This document shows positions 28,362-38,820 of a stretch of 64,000 bases of DNA, piece after piece. Positions within the stretch are counted from its first letter, which is position 1, and every line of letters starts with the position of its first letter. This stretch comes from Terriglobia bacterium (GTDB lineage Bacteria; Acidobacteriota; Terriglobia; Acidiferrales; UBA7541). The position numbers were made by a program, and so were the translations under genes. The stretch covers positions 124,001 to 188,000 of the forward strand of contig JAIMAG010000004.1 of the NCBI GenBank assembly GCA_023512135.1. The letters run 5' to 3'. The notes beneath the pieces are model-generated. The model had not been told where the DNA came from, made no database searches, and saw nothing but the letters and a program-made list of their open reading frames with translations.

Positions 28362-28430
28362 AAAAACCGCCCCGCTGCTCTTTCAACCGTGCCCGGTGAA
28401 GAGCAGTCTCCGGCTTGTCCGAAGAGGCGG
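28362..28430 (-). terminator. Three-stem terminator-like RNA structure 3' of carD
   Basis: On the minus strand a 7-bp closing stem (CCGCCTC at 28424-28430 with GGGGCGG at 28367-28373, one G-T pair) encloses two hairpins: TTCGG/CCGGA (28409-28423) and CTGCTCTT/AAGAGCAG (28375-28406, with an inner ACCG/CGGT stem). TTTTT (28362-28366) follows directly. It lies 48 bases after the carD stop. The T-run suggests termination; the branched fold is more elaborate than usual. Confidence 0.55.
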
Positions 28431-28478
28431 CTGAAGCTCGTCTCTGCAGTGACGAAGAATATTGGGAGCTGGCGAGAC

Positions 28479-29000
28479 TTACTCAGGCGATTCGGTTCCG
28501 GTCGGCAATTGCAATCGGGCCTTGGCCAGCGCGCGCATCAGGCTGGATTCGATGGCCGTTTCTGTTGTGCCCTTGGCCACGGCCATCTCACTGACCAGCA
28601 GTTGCTTGGCCCGTTCCAGCATCTTCTTTTCTCGGAACGAAAGCGGTTTGGTCCGGCTCAGCGCCAGCAGGCTTTTCAGCACGGCGGCCACATCCATCAG
28701 CGAGCCTGTTCGCATCCGTTCGGAGTTTTCCTTGTAGCGATGTTTCCAGTCGTGATGGTTGGTGCAGCGGCCTTTTTCGAGGAAGGAGAGCACTTTCGAG
28801 GTCTCTGCCGGTCGGATCAGGGGTCGCAGGCCCACGGCTTCGACATTGGTCTGCGGTACCATGACGCGCGAGCCGGTGGATAAGATGCGCAGGGTGTAGT
28901 ACTTGACCGTTCTTCCGTTCAGCATTCCGTAACTGATTTGTTCGATGACGCCGACTCCCTGGTTCGGGTAGACCACTTTATCCCCATGCTTGAAATCCAT
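28479..29000 (-). CDS. carD: CarD-family RNA polymerase-binding transcription regulator
   Basis: A 173-residue protein. The N-terminal RNA polymerase interaction domain (FKHGDKVVYPNQGVGVIEQI, residues ~3-60) resembles that of Mfd. The C-terminal helical DNA-binding domain (~65-160) has KRCTNHHDWK-like and MDVAAVLKSLLALS, RTKPLSFREKKMLERAKQLL segments. CarD stabilises open promoter complexes, often at rRNA promoters, in actinobacteria, Thermus and Acidobacteria-like phyla. ATG at 29000 is used: a GGGGAG ribosome-binding site precedes it, and the longer frame would run through its own promoter. It diverges from tsaB. Confidence 0.94.
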   Translation of the reverse strand: MDFKHGDKVVYPNQGVGVIEQISYGMLNGRTVKYYTLRILSTGSRVMVPQTNVEAVGLRPLIRPAETSKVLSFLEKGRCTNHHDWKHRYKENSERMRTGSLMDVAAVLKSLLALSRTKPLSFREKKMLERAKQLLVSEMAVAKGTTETAIESSLMRALAKARLQLPTGTESPE

Positions 29001-29017
29001 AGGACTCTCCCCAAGCA

Positions 29018-29195
29018 GGCATGCCATTTGATTGTAGGCATGCGGCTTAGACAGCGTCAAGGATTCATTTGAAAAATCCCCCCGCCGCTTGCGGCTGGTT
29101 CGTGATACCCGCTGGCGCCGACGAGGGTACGGTTCACGTCCAGCAGAGGCGGCATGCAGCCGCAGAACGGCCCTTGCGATAGAATGCCGGCATGC
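29018..29195. repeat. Four copies of GGCATGC in the carD-tsaB intergenic region
   Basis: The heptamer GGCATGC, containing the palindrome GCATGC, occurs at 29018-29024, 29037-29043, 29151-29157 and 29189-29195. The first two are 19 bases apart and flank the -10 element of the carD promoter; the last overlaps the tsaB start codon. They could be operator sites for a regulator of both genes. The motif does occur singly elsewhere in the window. Confidence 0.45.
29031..29060 (-). promoter_or_regulatory. Strong sigma70 promoter of carD
   Basis: On the minus strand TTGACG (29055-29060), 18 bases, then TACAAT (29031-29036); both hexamers match 5/6. Expected transcript start near 29024, leader about 24 bases with a GGGGAG ribosome-binding site. 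Confidence 0.75.
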
Positions 29196-29923
29196 GGACG
29201 CTGGCGGTGGATACGAGCACGCAGTCGGGCAGCCTGGCGGTGGTGGAGTCGGTCGCCGGGCCGGAGGGCGCAGCCGGGACTGAACCGTGGGTGCGGGTGC
29301 TCGGGGTCGTCTCTACCTGTACCGACGAGACCTACTCCTCGCGGATGTTCCGTCAACTCGATTTTCTGCTGCGCGAGACGGGACTCGAACTCGGCAGTTT
29401 CGATCTTTTTTCCGTGGCCGCGGGGCCGGGTTCTTTCACCGGTTTGCGCGTGGGTCTGGCGGCGGTCAAAGGTTGGGCTGAGGTCTACCGGAAGCCGGTG
29501 GCGGCGATCAGCGGTCTGGAAGTCGTGGCCGCGCAGGCCCGCGCACCAGAGCCACTGCTGGTGCCGGTTGTGGATGCTCGCCGCGGACAGGTCTACGCCG
29601 GGGTGTATCGCCGCACCGACCACGGGCTCAGCCGCGTGGGCGATGAGGTGGTCATGACGCTGGCCGAATTTCTGGCCGAGCTGCCGCCGCGCGTCGAAGA
29701 TCGCGCCTTCGCCTTCGTGACCACTTCGCCGGAACTGCTGGCCGGGCCGCTGGCGGAATCGCCGTTCCGCCATCGCCCGCTGGAAGTTGTCTCCAATGTA
29801 CTCGCGCCCGTGCTGGGAGCGCTCGGCTTGGCGCGGGCCCAGCGGGGCGAACTGGTCGATGCGGTTGCGCTCGACGCTCACTACATCCGCCGCTCGGACG
29901 CCGAACTGCTGTGGAAAGGCTGA
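29192..29923 (+). CDS. tsaB: tRNA threonylcarbamoyladenosine biosynthesis protein TsaB
   Basis: Non-catalytic partner that dimerises with TsaD in t6A formation. The ASKHA-fold N-terminus MRTLAVDTSTQSGSLAVVE and the family motif VAAGPGSFTGLRVGLAAVKG (residues ~75-94) are clear. Length 243 residues. A TAGAAT hexamer at 29180-29185 ends only 6 bases before the ATG, which would place the transcript start at or next to the start codon; no -35 match was found and no ribosome-binding site is visible, so the mRNA may be leaderless. The 3' end overlaps rimI by 13 bases, a very common pairing. Confidence 0.94.
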   Translation: MRTLAVDTSTQSGSLAVVESVAGPEGAAGTEPWVRVLGVVSTCTDETYSSRMFRQLDFLLRETGLELGSFDLFSVAAGPGSFTGLRVGLAAVKGWAEVYRKPVAAISGLEVVAAQARAPEPLLVPVVDARRGQVYAGVYRRTDHGLSRVGDEVVMTLAEFLAELPPRVEDRAFAFVTTSPELLAGPLAESPFRHRPLEVVSNVLAPVLGALGLARAQRGELVDAVALDAHYIRRSDAELLWKG

Positions 29924-30378
29924 TTGCCATCCGCCCGCTGGCTGCGGACGACCTCGATGCGGTGTTGCAGATTCAGGCGCAGTGCCCCGAGATCGTTGCC
30001 TGGAGCCGCGCCAGCTATGCGCCGGTCGTGCGCGGCGAATATCCCGGCTGGGTGGCTGCGGCGGATTCCCGAGTGCTGGGCTTTGTCGTCAGCCGGAAAA
30101 CGGCGGAAGAAGCCGAAATTCTGAATCTGGCCGTATTGCCTGAGGCCCGGCGGCAGGGCATCGGCAGCCGACTGCTCGTGCAGGTTCTGGAAGAGGCCCG
30201 GCAGGCCGGCGCCCGCCGCGTGTGGCTGGAGGTGCGCGCCTCGAATGCGGCGGCCATCCGCTTCTACGAGCGCCACGGATTCCGGCTGCGAGGACTGCGG
30301 CGCGACTATTACTCGAACCCGCGCGAAGACGCTCTGCTCTACTGCTGCGAGCTCGTTCAATCGCCGCAGGGGAAGTGA
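29911..30378 (+). CDS. rimI: GNAT acetyltransferase, RimI-like (ribosomal protein S18 alanine N-acetyltransferase)
   Basis: A 155-residue GNAT protein. The acetyl-CoA binding motif RRQGIGSRLLVQVLEEARQA follows the beta-4 strand AEILNLAVLPEA. The C-terminal signature VRASNAAAIRFYERHGFRLR and RRDYYSNPREDALLY match RimI. RimI acetylates the N-terminus of S18 and probably other proteins. The start is GTG inside the end of tsaB (13-base overlap), indicating translational coupling. A 159-base gap with the nuoA promoter follows. Confidence 0.92.
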   Translation: MERLIAIRPLAADDLDAVLQIQAQCPEIVAWSRASYAPVVRGEYPGWVAAADSRVLGFVVSRKTAEEAEILNLAVLPEARRQGIGSRLLVQVLEEARQAGARRVWLEVRASNAAAIRFYERHGFRLRGLRRDYYSNPREDALLYCCELVQSPQGK

Positions 30379-30479
30379 AACGCCGGAGCGGTCCTGGGCT
30401 CGTTCTGCGCGGGTTTCCTGCGTGGAAAATCCGGCGAAAGGGGCATGAGTGCCGCGCCGCTGTGGACAAGTGCGGAGTA

Positions 30480-30508
30480 CTGACTCGAATGCATTGTTGT
30501 GGTAGCAT
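30480..30508 (+). promoter_or_regulatory. Candidate promoter of the first nuoA
   Basis: CTGACT (30480-30485), 17 bases, then TAGCAT (30503-30508); each 4/6 to consensus. Predicted leader about 23 bases to the ATG at 30538. Confidence 0.45.
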
Positions 30509-30537
30509 AGCGCGGCTGGTTTGGAGTTGCGGATACG

Positions 30538-30903
30538 ATGCCGGAGCACTACATTCCGATTTTCATTTTTGCTGCGCTGGCCGCGGCGTTTCCGGCCGTC
30601 ACGCTGATCATTTTCAAGTACATCCGGCCGGAGATGCGCGCCGTGGGCGCGAAGCTCGAGCCGTACGAGTGCGGCATCCCTCCCGAGGGCGATGCCCGCG
30701 GACGGTATTCGGTGCGCTTCTACATCGTGGCCATTCTGTTTGTCATTTTCGATGTGGAGGTCATCTTCCTGTTTCCCTGGGCGGTGCAGTACGGGGTGCT
30801 GGGATTGTATGGGCTGGTAACAATGTTCGTTTTTCTCGGCATTTTGCTGATCGGGTACGTGTGGCTGTACCGCAGCGGCGCCCTGGAGTGGATCTACGAA
30901 TGA
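30538..30903 (+). CDS. nuoA: NADH-quinone oxidoreductase subunit A (cluster 1)
   Basis: Small membrane subunit of complex I near the quinone site, 121 residues and three transmembrane helices. Conserved loop KLEPYECGIPPEGDARGRYS and the membrane acidic motif VIFDVEVIFLFPWAV identify it. It is a paralogue of the nuoA at 55194-55565. Unusually it is followed 17 bases later by a strong terminator, so it seems to be transcribed separately from nuoC onward. nuoB, normally next, is absent. Confidence 0.95.
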   Translation: MPEHYIPIFIFAALAAAFPAVTLIIFKYIRPEMRAVGAKLEPYECGIPPEGDARGRYSVRFYIVAILFVIFDVEVIFLFPWAVQYGVLGLYGLVTMFVFLGILLIGYVWLYRSGALEWIYE

Positions 30904-30920
30904 CCCGCAACGGATATCTT

Positions 30921-30948
30921 CCCGGTCGTCTTCGGCCGGGCTTTTTTT
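30921..30948 (+). terminator. Strong rho-independent terminator between nuoA and nuoC
   Basis: An 8-bp stem (CCCGGTCG at 30921-30928 with CGGCCGGG at 30933-30940, one G-T pair), a TCTT loop, then C and seven T residues (30942-30948). It lies in the position normally occupied by nuoB. Confidence 0.85.
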
Positions 30949-30987
30949 ATGCCGTGCTGCGGTGCGAAGAACGATGCAGTGCGGGCG

Positions 30988-31017
30988 TTGACGCCTTTTT
31001 TGTCGGTATGTTAGAAA
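30988..31017 (+). promoter_or_regulatory. Candidate promoter of nuoC-N/atp operon
   Basis: TTGACG (30988-30993, 5/6), 18 bases, then TAGAAA (31012-31017, 4/6). A short inverted repeat GTTAG-AAA-CTAAC (31010-31022) overlaps the -10. Predicted leader about 70-80 bases. Confidence 0.5.
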
Positions 31018-31095
31018 CTAACGCTTAATTTCAGCAGTTTTTGCGACGAGCGGGTGGAGGCCTCGCGCGCAGCCAAGTCTCGACCAGTCCTGATC

Positions 31096-31749
31096 ATGGC
31101 CGACGAACCAACCTCCAAGCAGCCCGAAAAGCGACCGGAGACCTCCGAGGGCCAGCCCCCGGCCCGGGAGACTTCTGCGCAGAAGCCTGCCGAAAAGCCG
31201 GCCGGGGAAAAGCCTGTTCCGCCGAAGAAAGAAGCTCCGCCGGCCTGGCCGAAGCCGCTGGACAACGAGATGGTGCGCCGCTTCCGCCAGCGCTTCGGAG
31301 ACGCCATCCTGGATGCGCTCGAAGACCGCAAACAGGCCATCCTGGTGGTCGCGGCGGAACGGCTCCGCGAAATTGCCGAGTACGCGCGCGACGAAGAGCA
31401 GTTCGATATGCTGACTGACCTGACCGCCGTGGACTGGCCCAAGCGCGAGAAGCGGTTCGACCTGGTGGTGAACCTGTACAGCTTTCCGCGCAACGAACGT
31501 TTGCGCCTGAAAGCCGCCGTCGGCGAACACGACCAGCCGCCCAGCCTGGCTCCGGTGTGGGCAGCGGCGAATTGGCTCGAGCGCGAATGCTTCGATATGT
31601 TCGGCATTCGTTTCGAGGGGCACCCGGACCTGCGCCGGATTCTCCTGCCGGACGAATGGGTGGGGCATCCCCTGCGCAAGGACTACGACATCCTGCAGCA
31701 GGATACGGCCTGGGTGCGCGAAAACCTGGGCATCGAAAGCGGACAGTAA
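31096..31749 (+). CDS. nuoC: NADH-quinone oxidoreductase subunit C (cluster 1) with charged N-terminal extension
   Basis: A peripheral-arm subunit. The NuoC core begins near residue 50. It contains [20 protein letters not shown] and the signature [20 protein letters not shown] with [17 protein letters not shown]. The first ~50 residues ([19 protein letters not shown] and on) are rich in Lys, Pro and Glu, probably disordered, and absent from the cluster 2 paralogue. ATG at 31096 is chosen although no clear ribosome-binding site is visible; an in-frame GTG at 31054 is an alternative. nuoD starts 3 bases after the stop. Confidence 0.93.
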   Translation: MADEPTSKQPEKRPETSEGQPPARETSAQKPAEKPAGEKPVPPKKEAPPAWPKPLDNEMVRRFRQRFGDAILDALEDRKQAILVVAAERLREIAEYARDEEQFDMLTDLTAVDWPKREKRFDLVVNLYSFPRNERLRLKAAVGEHDQPPSLAPVWAAANWLERECFDMFGIRFEGHPDLRRILLPDEWVGHPLRKDYDILQQDTAWVRENLGIESGQ

Positions 31750-31752
31750 CCG

Positions 31753-32901
31753 ATGGCCGAAACGCCTACTCGCCACGTGCACTTCCCGGGCATGGACACG
31801 ACCGTGCTCGGCGCCGACGAAATCATCATCAACATGGGCCCGCAGCACCCCTCCACGCACGGCGTGCTGCGCGTGAAGCTGCACCTGGACGGCGAAAAAG
31901 TCATCGGCTCGGAATGCATCATCGGCTATCTGCACCGCGGCGTCGAAAAAATCGCCGAGCACCGCAGCTACCAGCAGTTCGCCCCCTATGTGGACCGCAT
32001 GGACTACGTGGCCGCGGTTTCCAACGGGCTCGGCTACTGCGAGGCAGTCGAAAAGCTGCTGGAAGTCGAAGTGCCGCCGCGCGCGAAAGTCGTCCGCACG
32101 ATCCTGACCGAGCTGCAGCGCATTGCCAGCCACCTGCTCTGGCTCGGCACCCATGCCCTGGACATCGGCGCACTGACGCCCATCTTTTACTGTTTCCGGG
32201 AACGCGAAGAGATTCTGAAAATTTTTGAGAAATACTGCGGCGCGCGTCTCACCACGCACGCCTTCCGCATCGGCGGTCTCCAGTACGAGGTTTATGACGG
32301 CTTCGAGGAGGACGTCAAGCGCTTCCTGGCGGACTTCGACCGGAAAATTGACGAATACGAAGCCCTGCTCACCACGAACCGCATCTGGGTCGAGCGCACG
32401 AAGGGCATCGGAGTGCTTTCAGCGCAGGACGCCATTGCGCTGGGCGTCACCGGCCCCGTGCTGCGAGCCAGTGGCGTGAAGTGGGACATCCGCAAAGCCT
32501 TCCCGTACGCGGCCTATGACCGCTACGACTTCGAAATCCCCGTAGGCAGCAACGGCGATACCTACGACCGCTACCTGGTGCGCATGGAAGAGATGCGGCA
32601 GTCGCGTCGCATCTGCTTGCAGGCGATCGAAGACATCCCTTCAGGGCCCATCCTGGGCAAGGTGGGCAAGGTGATGAAGCCGGCACCGGGAGAAGTCTAT
32701 CATTCGATCGAAGCGCCCAAGGGCGAGCTGGGCTACTACATCGTCAGCGACGGCACCACGCAGCCCTATCGCGTGCGCATCCGTCCCCCGTCGTTCATCA
32801 ACCTGCAGGCGTTCGACACCATGGTGCGGGGGCATCTGGTGGCCGACGTGGTGGCGATTATCGGTACGATCGACATCGTACTCGGCGAGGTGGACCGCTA
32901 G
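31753..32901 (+). CDS. nuoD: NADH-quinone oxidoreductase subunit D (cluster 1)
   Basis: The 49-kDa-type subunit that forms the quinone-binding cavity with NuoB. Diagnostic motifs are [20 protein letters not shown] (quinone-site His), [36 protein letters not shown] (quinone-site Tyr), [20 protein letters not shown] and the C-terminus [17 protein letters not shown]. Length 382 residues. All quinone-site residues I can identify are kept, so the subunit looks functional, yet the NuoB partner is not encoded nearby. Confidence 0.96.
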   Translation: MAETPTRHVHFPGMDTTVLGADEIIINMGPQHPSTHGVLRVKLHLDGEKVIGSECIIGYLHRGVEKIAEHRSYQQFAPYVDRMDYVAAVSNGLGYCEAVEKLLEVEVPPRAKVVRTILTELQRIASHLLWLGTHALDIGALTPIFYCFREREEILKIFEKYCGARLTTHAFRIGGLQYEVYDGFEEDVKRFLADFDRKIDEYEALLTTNRIWVERTKGIGVLSAQDAIALGVTGPVLRASGVKWDIRKAFPYAAYDRYDFEIPVGSNGDTYDRYLVRMEEMRQSRRICLQAIEDIPSGPILGKVGKVMKPAPGEVYHSIEAPKGELGYYIVSDGTTQPYRVRIRPPSFINLQAFDTMVRGHLVADVVAIIGTIDIVLGEVDR

Positions 32902-32911
32902 GCGGGTCGCT

Positions 32912-34225
32912 ATGGACGCTGTCGTGGAATTTTTGAAGCCGCACCTGCTGCCGCTGCTCTGGGCGGTAGTGATTGTCGCGGTGCTGCCGCTGGTGGCGGG
33001 CTACATCGTGCTGCTCGAGCGCAAAGTGATGGCCGACATCCAGGCGCGGCTCGGCCCGATGCGCGTGGGGCCGCACGGACTGCTGCAGCCGATCGCCGAT
33101 GCGCTCAAACTGCTCCTGAAAGAGGACATCATCCCGGCCAACGCCGACAAATGGATTTTCTGGATCGCGCCGCTGATTTCGGTGACCGCAGCCATGCTGG
33201 CGCTTTCGGCCATGCCCTTCGGGCCCGTGTTTCAGATTGCCGACCTGAACGTGGGTCTGCTGTTCATCGTGGCGGTCAGCTCGCTGGGAATTTTCGGCAT
33301 CGTGCTGGGCGGCTGGTCGTCGAACAGCCACTACGCGCTGCTCGGCGCGTTGCGCAGCGCAGCCCAGGTGGTCAGCTACGAAGTCGCCGTGGGCATGGCC
33401 CTGGTCAGCGGCCTGCTGCTGGCGGGCACGCTCTCGATGCGGAAGATGGTCGAAGCGCAGGCCGAGCAGGGCGTCTGGTTCGCGTTTCTGGTTCCCGTCG
33501 GATTTTTCATCTACCTGGTCGCGGGCATCGCGGAGCTGAATCGTGCGCCGTTCGACCTGCCCGAAGCCGAATCCGAGCTCGTGGCCGGCTACATGACCGA
33601 GTACAGCGGCTTTCGCTGGGCGCTCTATTTCCTTGGAGAGTACACGGCCATGATCGTCGTCAGCGGAATCGGCACGACGCTGTTCCTGGGCGGATGGCTG
33701 CGGCCGTTTCCCAACGTGGCGGCATTCGATTTTCTCGATTACCTGCCTGCAGTCCTTTTTCTGGCGCTGACGGGCTACTGCTTCTACCGGGCCCCGAAGC
33801 AGCCGGTGCCGATCCAGAAGGCAGTGATGGGGCTGTTCGGAGTGCTGTGTTTGGGTATCACTGCCGCGCTCGGCTGGGCGGTGACGCTGCCGGCCGAAGC
33901 CGTGGCGCGGGCGGGCATTCTGGGAGCGTTCTGGTTTTTGGCCAAGGTGTTTTTGTTTCTCTACAGCTTCATGTGGTTCCGGTTCACGTTTCCCCGCTAC
34001 CGGTTCGATCAGTTGATGCGGTTGGGATGGCATTTCCTGATTCCTGTCTCGCTGGTGAACGTGATGGGGGTGGGCGCTGCGCTGGTGTTGCATCGGCAGG
34101 CGGGTTGGCCGCTCTGGCAGGGTCTGGTGCTGGGCACGGTCGTCACGCTGGCCGTCGCTGCCTGGCTGATCCTGGTTCGCCAGCGCCGGCCCGTGGCAGC
34201 GCCGTCTGCGGGCGGGGAAGTGTAG
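32912..34225 (+). CDS. nuoH: NADH-quinone oxidoreductase subunit H (cluster 1)
   Basis: Membrane subunit that anchors the peripheral arm and forms the quinone entry channel; 437 residues, about eight to nine transmembrane helices. Conserved loops are ERKVMADIQARLGPMRVGPH (residues ~30-49), ALRSAAQVVSYEVAVGM and AELNRAPFDLPEAESELVAG. The C-terminal ~60 residues add two hydrophobic segments beyond the usual end. In canonical operons nuoI follows; here nuoJ starts 6 bases downstream and nuoI is missing. Confidence 0.96.
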   Translation: MDAVVEFLKPHLLPLLWAVVIVAVLPLVAGYIVLLERKVMADIQARLGPMRVGPHGLLQPIADALKLLLKEDIIPANADKWIFWIAPLISVTAAMLALSAMPFGPVFQIADLNVGLLFIVAVSSLGIFGIVLGGWSSNSHYALLGALRSAAQVVSYEVAVGMALVSGLLLAGTLSMRKMVEAQAEQGVWFAFLVPVGFFIYLVAGIAELNRAPFDLPEAESELVAGYMTEYSGFRWALYFLGEYTAMIVVSGIGTTLFLGGWLRPFPNVAAFDFLDYLPAVLFLALTGYCFYRAPKQPVPIQKAVMGLFGVLCLGITAALGWAVTLPAEAVARAGILGAFWFLAKVFLFLYSFMWFRFTFPRYRFDQLMRLGWHFLIPVSLVNVMGVGAALVLHRQAGWPLWQGLVLGTVVTLAVAAWLILVRQRRPVAAPSAGGEV

Positions 34226-34231
34226 GGCGCG

Positions 34232-34753
34232 ATGGTTGAGCAGTTCACGTTTTATTTCTTTGCGGCTCTGGCGGTGATTTCCGCGGTGCTGGTGGTTACC
34301 GTGCGCAATGCCGTCTACAGCGCCGTGTTTCTGATCACCACGCTGCTGGCCACCGCGGGAATTTTCCTGCAACTGCGCGCCGAATTCCTGTTCGTCGTAC
34401 AGATCATCCTGTATGTCGGCGGGATCATGGTGCTGTTTGTCTTTGTCGTTATGCTGGTGGACCTGGATGTCGCGTTGCGGCAGGTGCAGTTCAACCGGCA
34501 GAAGTGGGTGGCGCTGCTCGTGGTTCTGGCCGTGGCCGGCCAGCTCGTCTTTGCCCTTGCGCTCGGCAGCGAAGCGCTCGGGCTGCCTGCGGCCGCGCCG
34601 GAATCGCTCGAGCCGAACACCGAGTCGGTGGGCCTGCGGCTGTTCGAGAGTTACATGCTGCCGTTTGAGATCGCCTCGATCCTGCTGCTGGTGGCGATGA
34701 TCGGAGCCGTCCTGCTGGGCAAGCGGCAGAAACCGCCGAGGAGCGAAGCATGA
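34232..34753 (+). CDS. nuoJ: NADH-quinone oxidoreductase subunit J (cluster 1)
   Basis: A five-helix membrane subunit of 173 residues. The conserved N-terminal segment [20 protein letters not shown] and helix 3 with a pi-bulge-type motif ([20 protein letters not shown]) identify NuoJ. The stop overlaps the nuoK start by 4 bases, so the pair is translationally coupled. Length is normal for the family. Confidence 0.95.
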   Translation: MVEQFTFYFFAALAVISAVLVVTVRNAVYSAVFLITTLLATAGIFLQLRAEFLFVVQIILYVGGIMVLFVFVVMLVDLDVALRQVQFNRQKWVALLVVLAVAGQLVFALALGSEALGLPAAAPESLEPNTESVGLRLFESYMLPFEIASILLLVAMIGAVLLGKRQKPPRSEA

Positions 34754-35052
34754 TTCCCACGAGCCACTATCTCTATCTGGCGCTGGCGCTGTTTACGATC
34801 GGCGTGCTGGGTGTGCTCACGCGGCGCAACGTGATCATCATTCTGATGTCCATCGAGCTGATTCTCAACGCGGTGAACATCAACCTGGTGGCCTTCGCCC
34901 GGCACTTCGGCTCGGTGGATGGTCAGATTTTTGCGATTTTTGTGGTCACCGCCGCAGCGGCCGAAGCGGCTATCGGCCTGGGAATCATCATTGCGTTTTT
35001 CCGGAACCGGGAAACGGTACTGGCCGACGAAATGGACATGCTGAAGTGGTAG
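34750..35052 (+). CDS. nuoK: NADH-quinone oxidoreductase subunit K (cluster 1)
   Basis: A 100-residue, three-helix subunit. The two membrane glutamates needed for proton transfer are at Glu36 ([12 protein letters not shown]) and Glu72 ([12 protein letters not shown]), the same positions as in E. coli. It starts inside the nuoJ stop codon and precedes nuoL by 7 bases. Confidence 0.96.
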   Translation: MIPTSHYLYLALALFTIGVLGVLTRRNVIIILMSIELILNAVNINLVAFARHFGSVDGQIFAIFVVTAAAAEAAIGLGIIIAFFRNRETVLADEMDMLKW

Positions 35053-35059
35053 CGCAACC

Positions 35060-37141
<2,082 letters not shown>

Positions 37142-37192
37142 TGCCGCTGGCCGGCAAGCAGCCGTCGGCCAGGGGCAAGTGAGGGTGCTGGG

Positions 37193-38818
37193 ATGCAATT
37201 CTTTCAAGATCACATCCTGAGCGTGATCCTGTTCACGCCGACCGTCGGCGCGATCCTGATGCTGTTCATCCGCGGCGACCGGGAAAATGTGCACCGCTGG
37301 ATGGGCAACCTGTTCGGGATGCTGGGCTTTCTGGTGTCGCTGCCGCTGGTGATTCGCCTGGGCGAGAACTGGAACACGTTCAATCCGGCGCTGACCGATT
37401 TTCAGTTCGTCGAAGATGTGGAGTGGATTCCCTCGATCGGCGCTCGCTACGCCCTGGGCGTCGATGGCATCAGCCTGCTGCTGGTGCTGCTGACCACGCT
37501 GCTCGGCGCCATCGCCATTCTTTCCTCCTGGTCGGCAATCACCCAGCGCGTCAAGGAATACTACATCCTGATGCTGTTGCTGCAGACCGGCATGCTCGGA
37601 GTCTTCCTGGCGCTGGATTTCTTCCTGTTCTACGTCTTCTGGGAAGTGATGCTGGTGCCGATGTATTTCCTGATTGGCGTCTGGGGCAGCGATCGACGGC
37701 TGTACGCGGCCATCAAGTTTTTCCTCTACACGTTGGCGGGTTCGGTGCTGATGCTGCTGGCGATTCTGGGCATGTACTTCACCTACGCCCAGCAGACCGG
37801 CGTGTACACCTTCGACATTCGCACGCTGCTCGAAGCCGTGCCCGGCTTCAGCCCCGCGCTCCAGCAGTGGTTGTTCTGGGGGTTGTTCTTCGCCTTCGCC
37901 ATCAAAGTGCCCATGTTCCCGTTCCACACCTGGCTACCCGACGCCCACACCGAAGCGCCCACGGCCGGCTCGGTGATTCTGGCCGGCGTGCTGCTGAAGA
38001 TGGGCACCTACGGCTTTCTGCGCTTCAGCGTGCCGATGCTGCCGGATGCCGTGAAAGAGTATTCGCAGATCATGGTTTGGGTTTCCATTGTCGCCATCAT
38101 CTACGGCGCCCTGGTCTGCATGATGCAGAAGGACATGAAGAAGCTGATTGCCTACTCGTCGGTGAGCCATCTGGGCTTCTGCACGCTGGGCATTTTTGCG
38201 CTGACTCCGCACGGGCTTTCCGGCAGCCTGCTCCAGCAGATCAATCACGGGCTTTCGACCGGTGCGCTGTTTTTGATTGTCGGCGTGCTCTACGAGCGTC
38301 GCCACACCCGCATGATCGCTGACTTCGGCGGGCTGTCCACGCCGATGCCCGGCTTCGCGGCCATCTATCTGATCGTCAGCCTGGCTTCGCTCGGCATGCC
38401 GCTGCTGAACGGCTTCATCGGAGAATTCACGATCCTGCGTGGCGTCTTTGAAGTGAACAAGCACTGGGCCGCCTGGGGCGTGGTGGGCATCGTGCTCGGT
38501 GCGGCCTATCTGCTCTGGCTCTATCAGCGCGTGATGTTCGGCCACGTAACCCACGAGGAAAACAGACACCTGCCCGACCTGAACCTGCGCGAGTACGCCA
38601 CGCTGGTGCCGCTCGTGGTGCTCTGCTTCTGGATCGGCATCTATCCGAAGCCGTTTTTCGAAATCATCGATCCGCCGATGCATCGCATCGTGAACCGCGT
38701 CAATCCGGGGTACTACCTGGTAGACCCGGTGAAGCCCCTTCCGGCACCTTCGGCAGAAACCGGAACCACTTCGGCGACACCCGGCTCGGCCGCGGTGCCG
38801 CCCCAGGAGCAGCGCTGA
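37193..38818 (+). CDS. nuoM: NADH-quinone oxidoreductase subunit M (cluster 1)
   Basis: Antiporter-like proton-pumping subunit of 541 residues. FLFYVFWEVMLVPMYFLIGV contains the conserved pumping glutamate. HTWLPDAHTEAPTAGSVILA, GVLLKMGTYGFLRFSVPML and IAYSSVSHLGFCTLGIFAL are typical of NuoM. The C-terminal ~35 residues are a Pro/Ala/Thr-rich cytoplasmic tail. nuoN starts 2 bases after the stop. Confidence 0.96.
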   Translation: MQFFQDHILSVILFTPTVGAILMLFIRGDRENVHRWMGNLFGMLGFLVSLPLVIRLGENWNTFNPALTDFQFVEDVEWIPSIGARYALGVDGISLLLVLLTTLLGAIAILSSWSAITQRVKEYYILMLLLQTGMLGVFLALDFFLFYVFWEVMLVPMYFLIGVWGSDRRLYAAIKFFLYTLAGSVLMLLAILGMYFTYAQQTGVYTFDIRTLLEAVPGFSPALQQWLFWGLFFAFAIKVPMFPFHTWLPDAHTEAPTAGSVILAGVLLKMGTYGFLRFSVPMLPDAVKEYSQIMVWVSIVAIIYGALVCMMQKDMKKLIAYSSVSHLGFCTLGIFALTPHGLSGSLLQQINHGLSTGALFLIVGVLYERRHTRMIADFGGLSTPMPGFAAIYLIVSLASLGMPLLNGFIGEFTILRGVFEVNKHWAAWGVVGIVLGAAYLLWLYQRVMFGHVTHEENRHLPDLNLREYATLVPLVVLCFWIGIYPKPFFEIIDPPMHRIVNRVNPGYYLVDPVKPLPAPSAETGTTSATPGSAAVPPQEQR

Positions 38819-38820
38819 GC

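Noticed and set aside
28305-28478. A riboswitch downstream of hyuB on the plus strand
   Set aside because: There is no plus-strand gene for it to control and no known aptamer core; the T-run and position fit the carD transcript instead.
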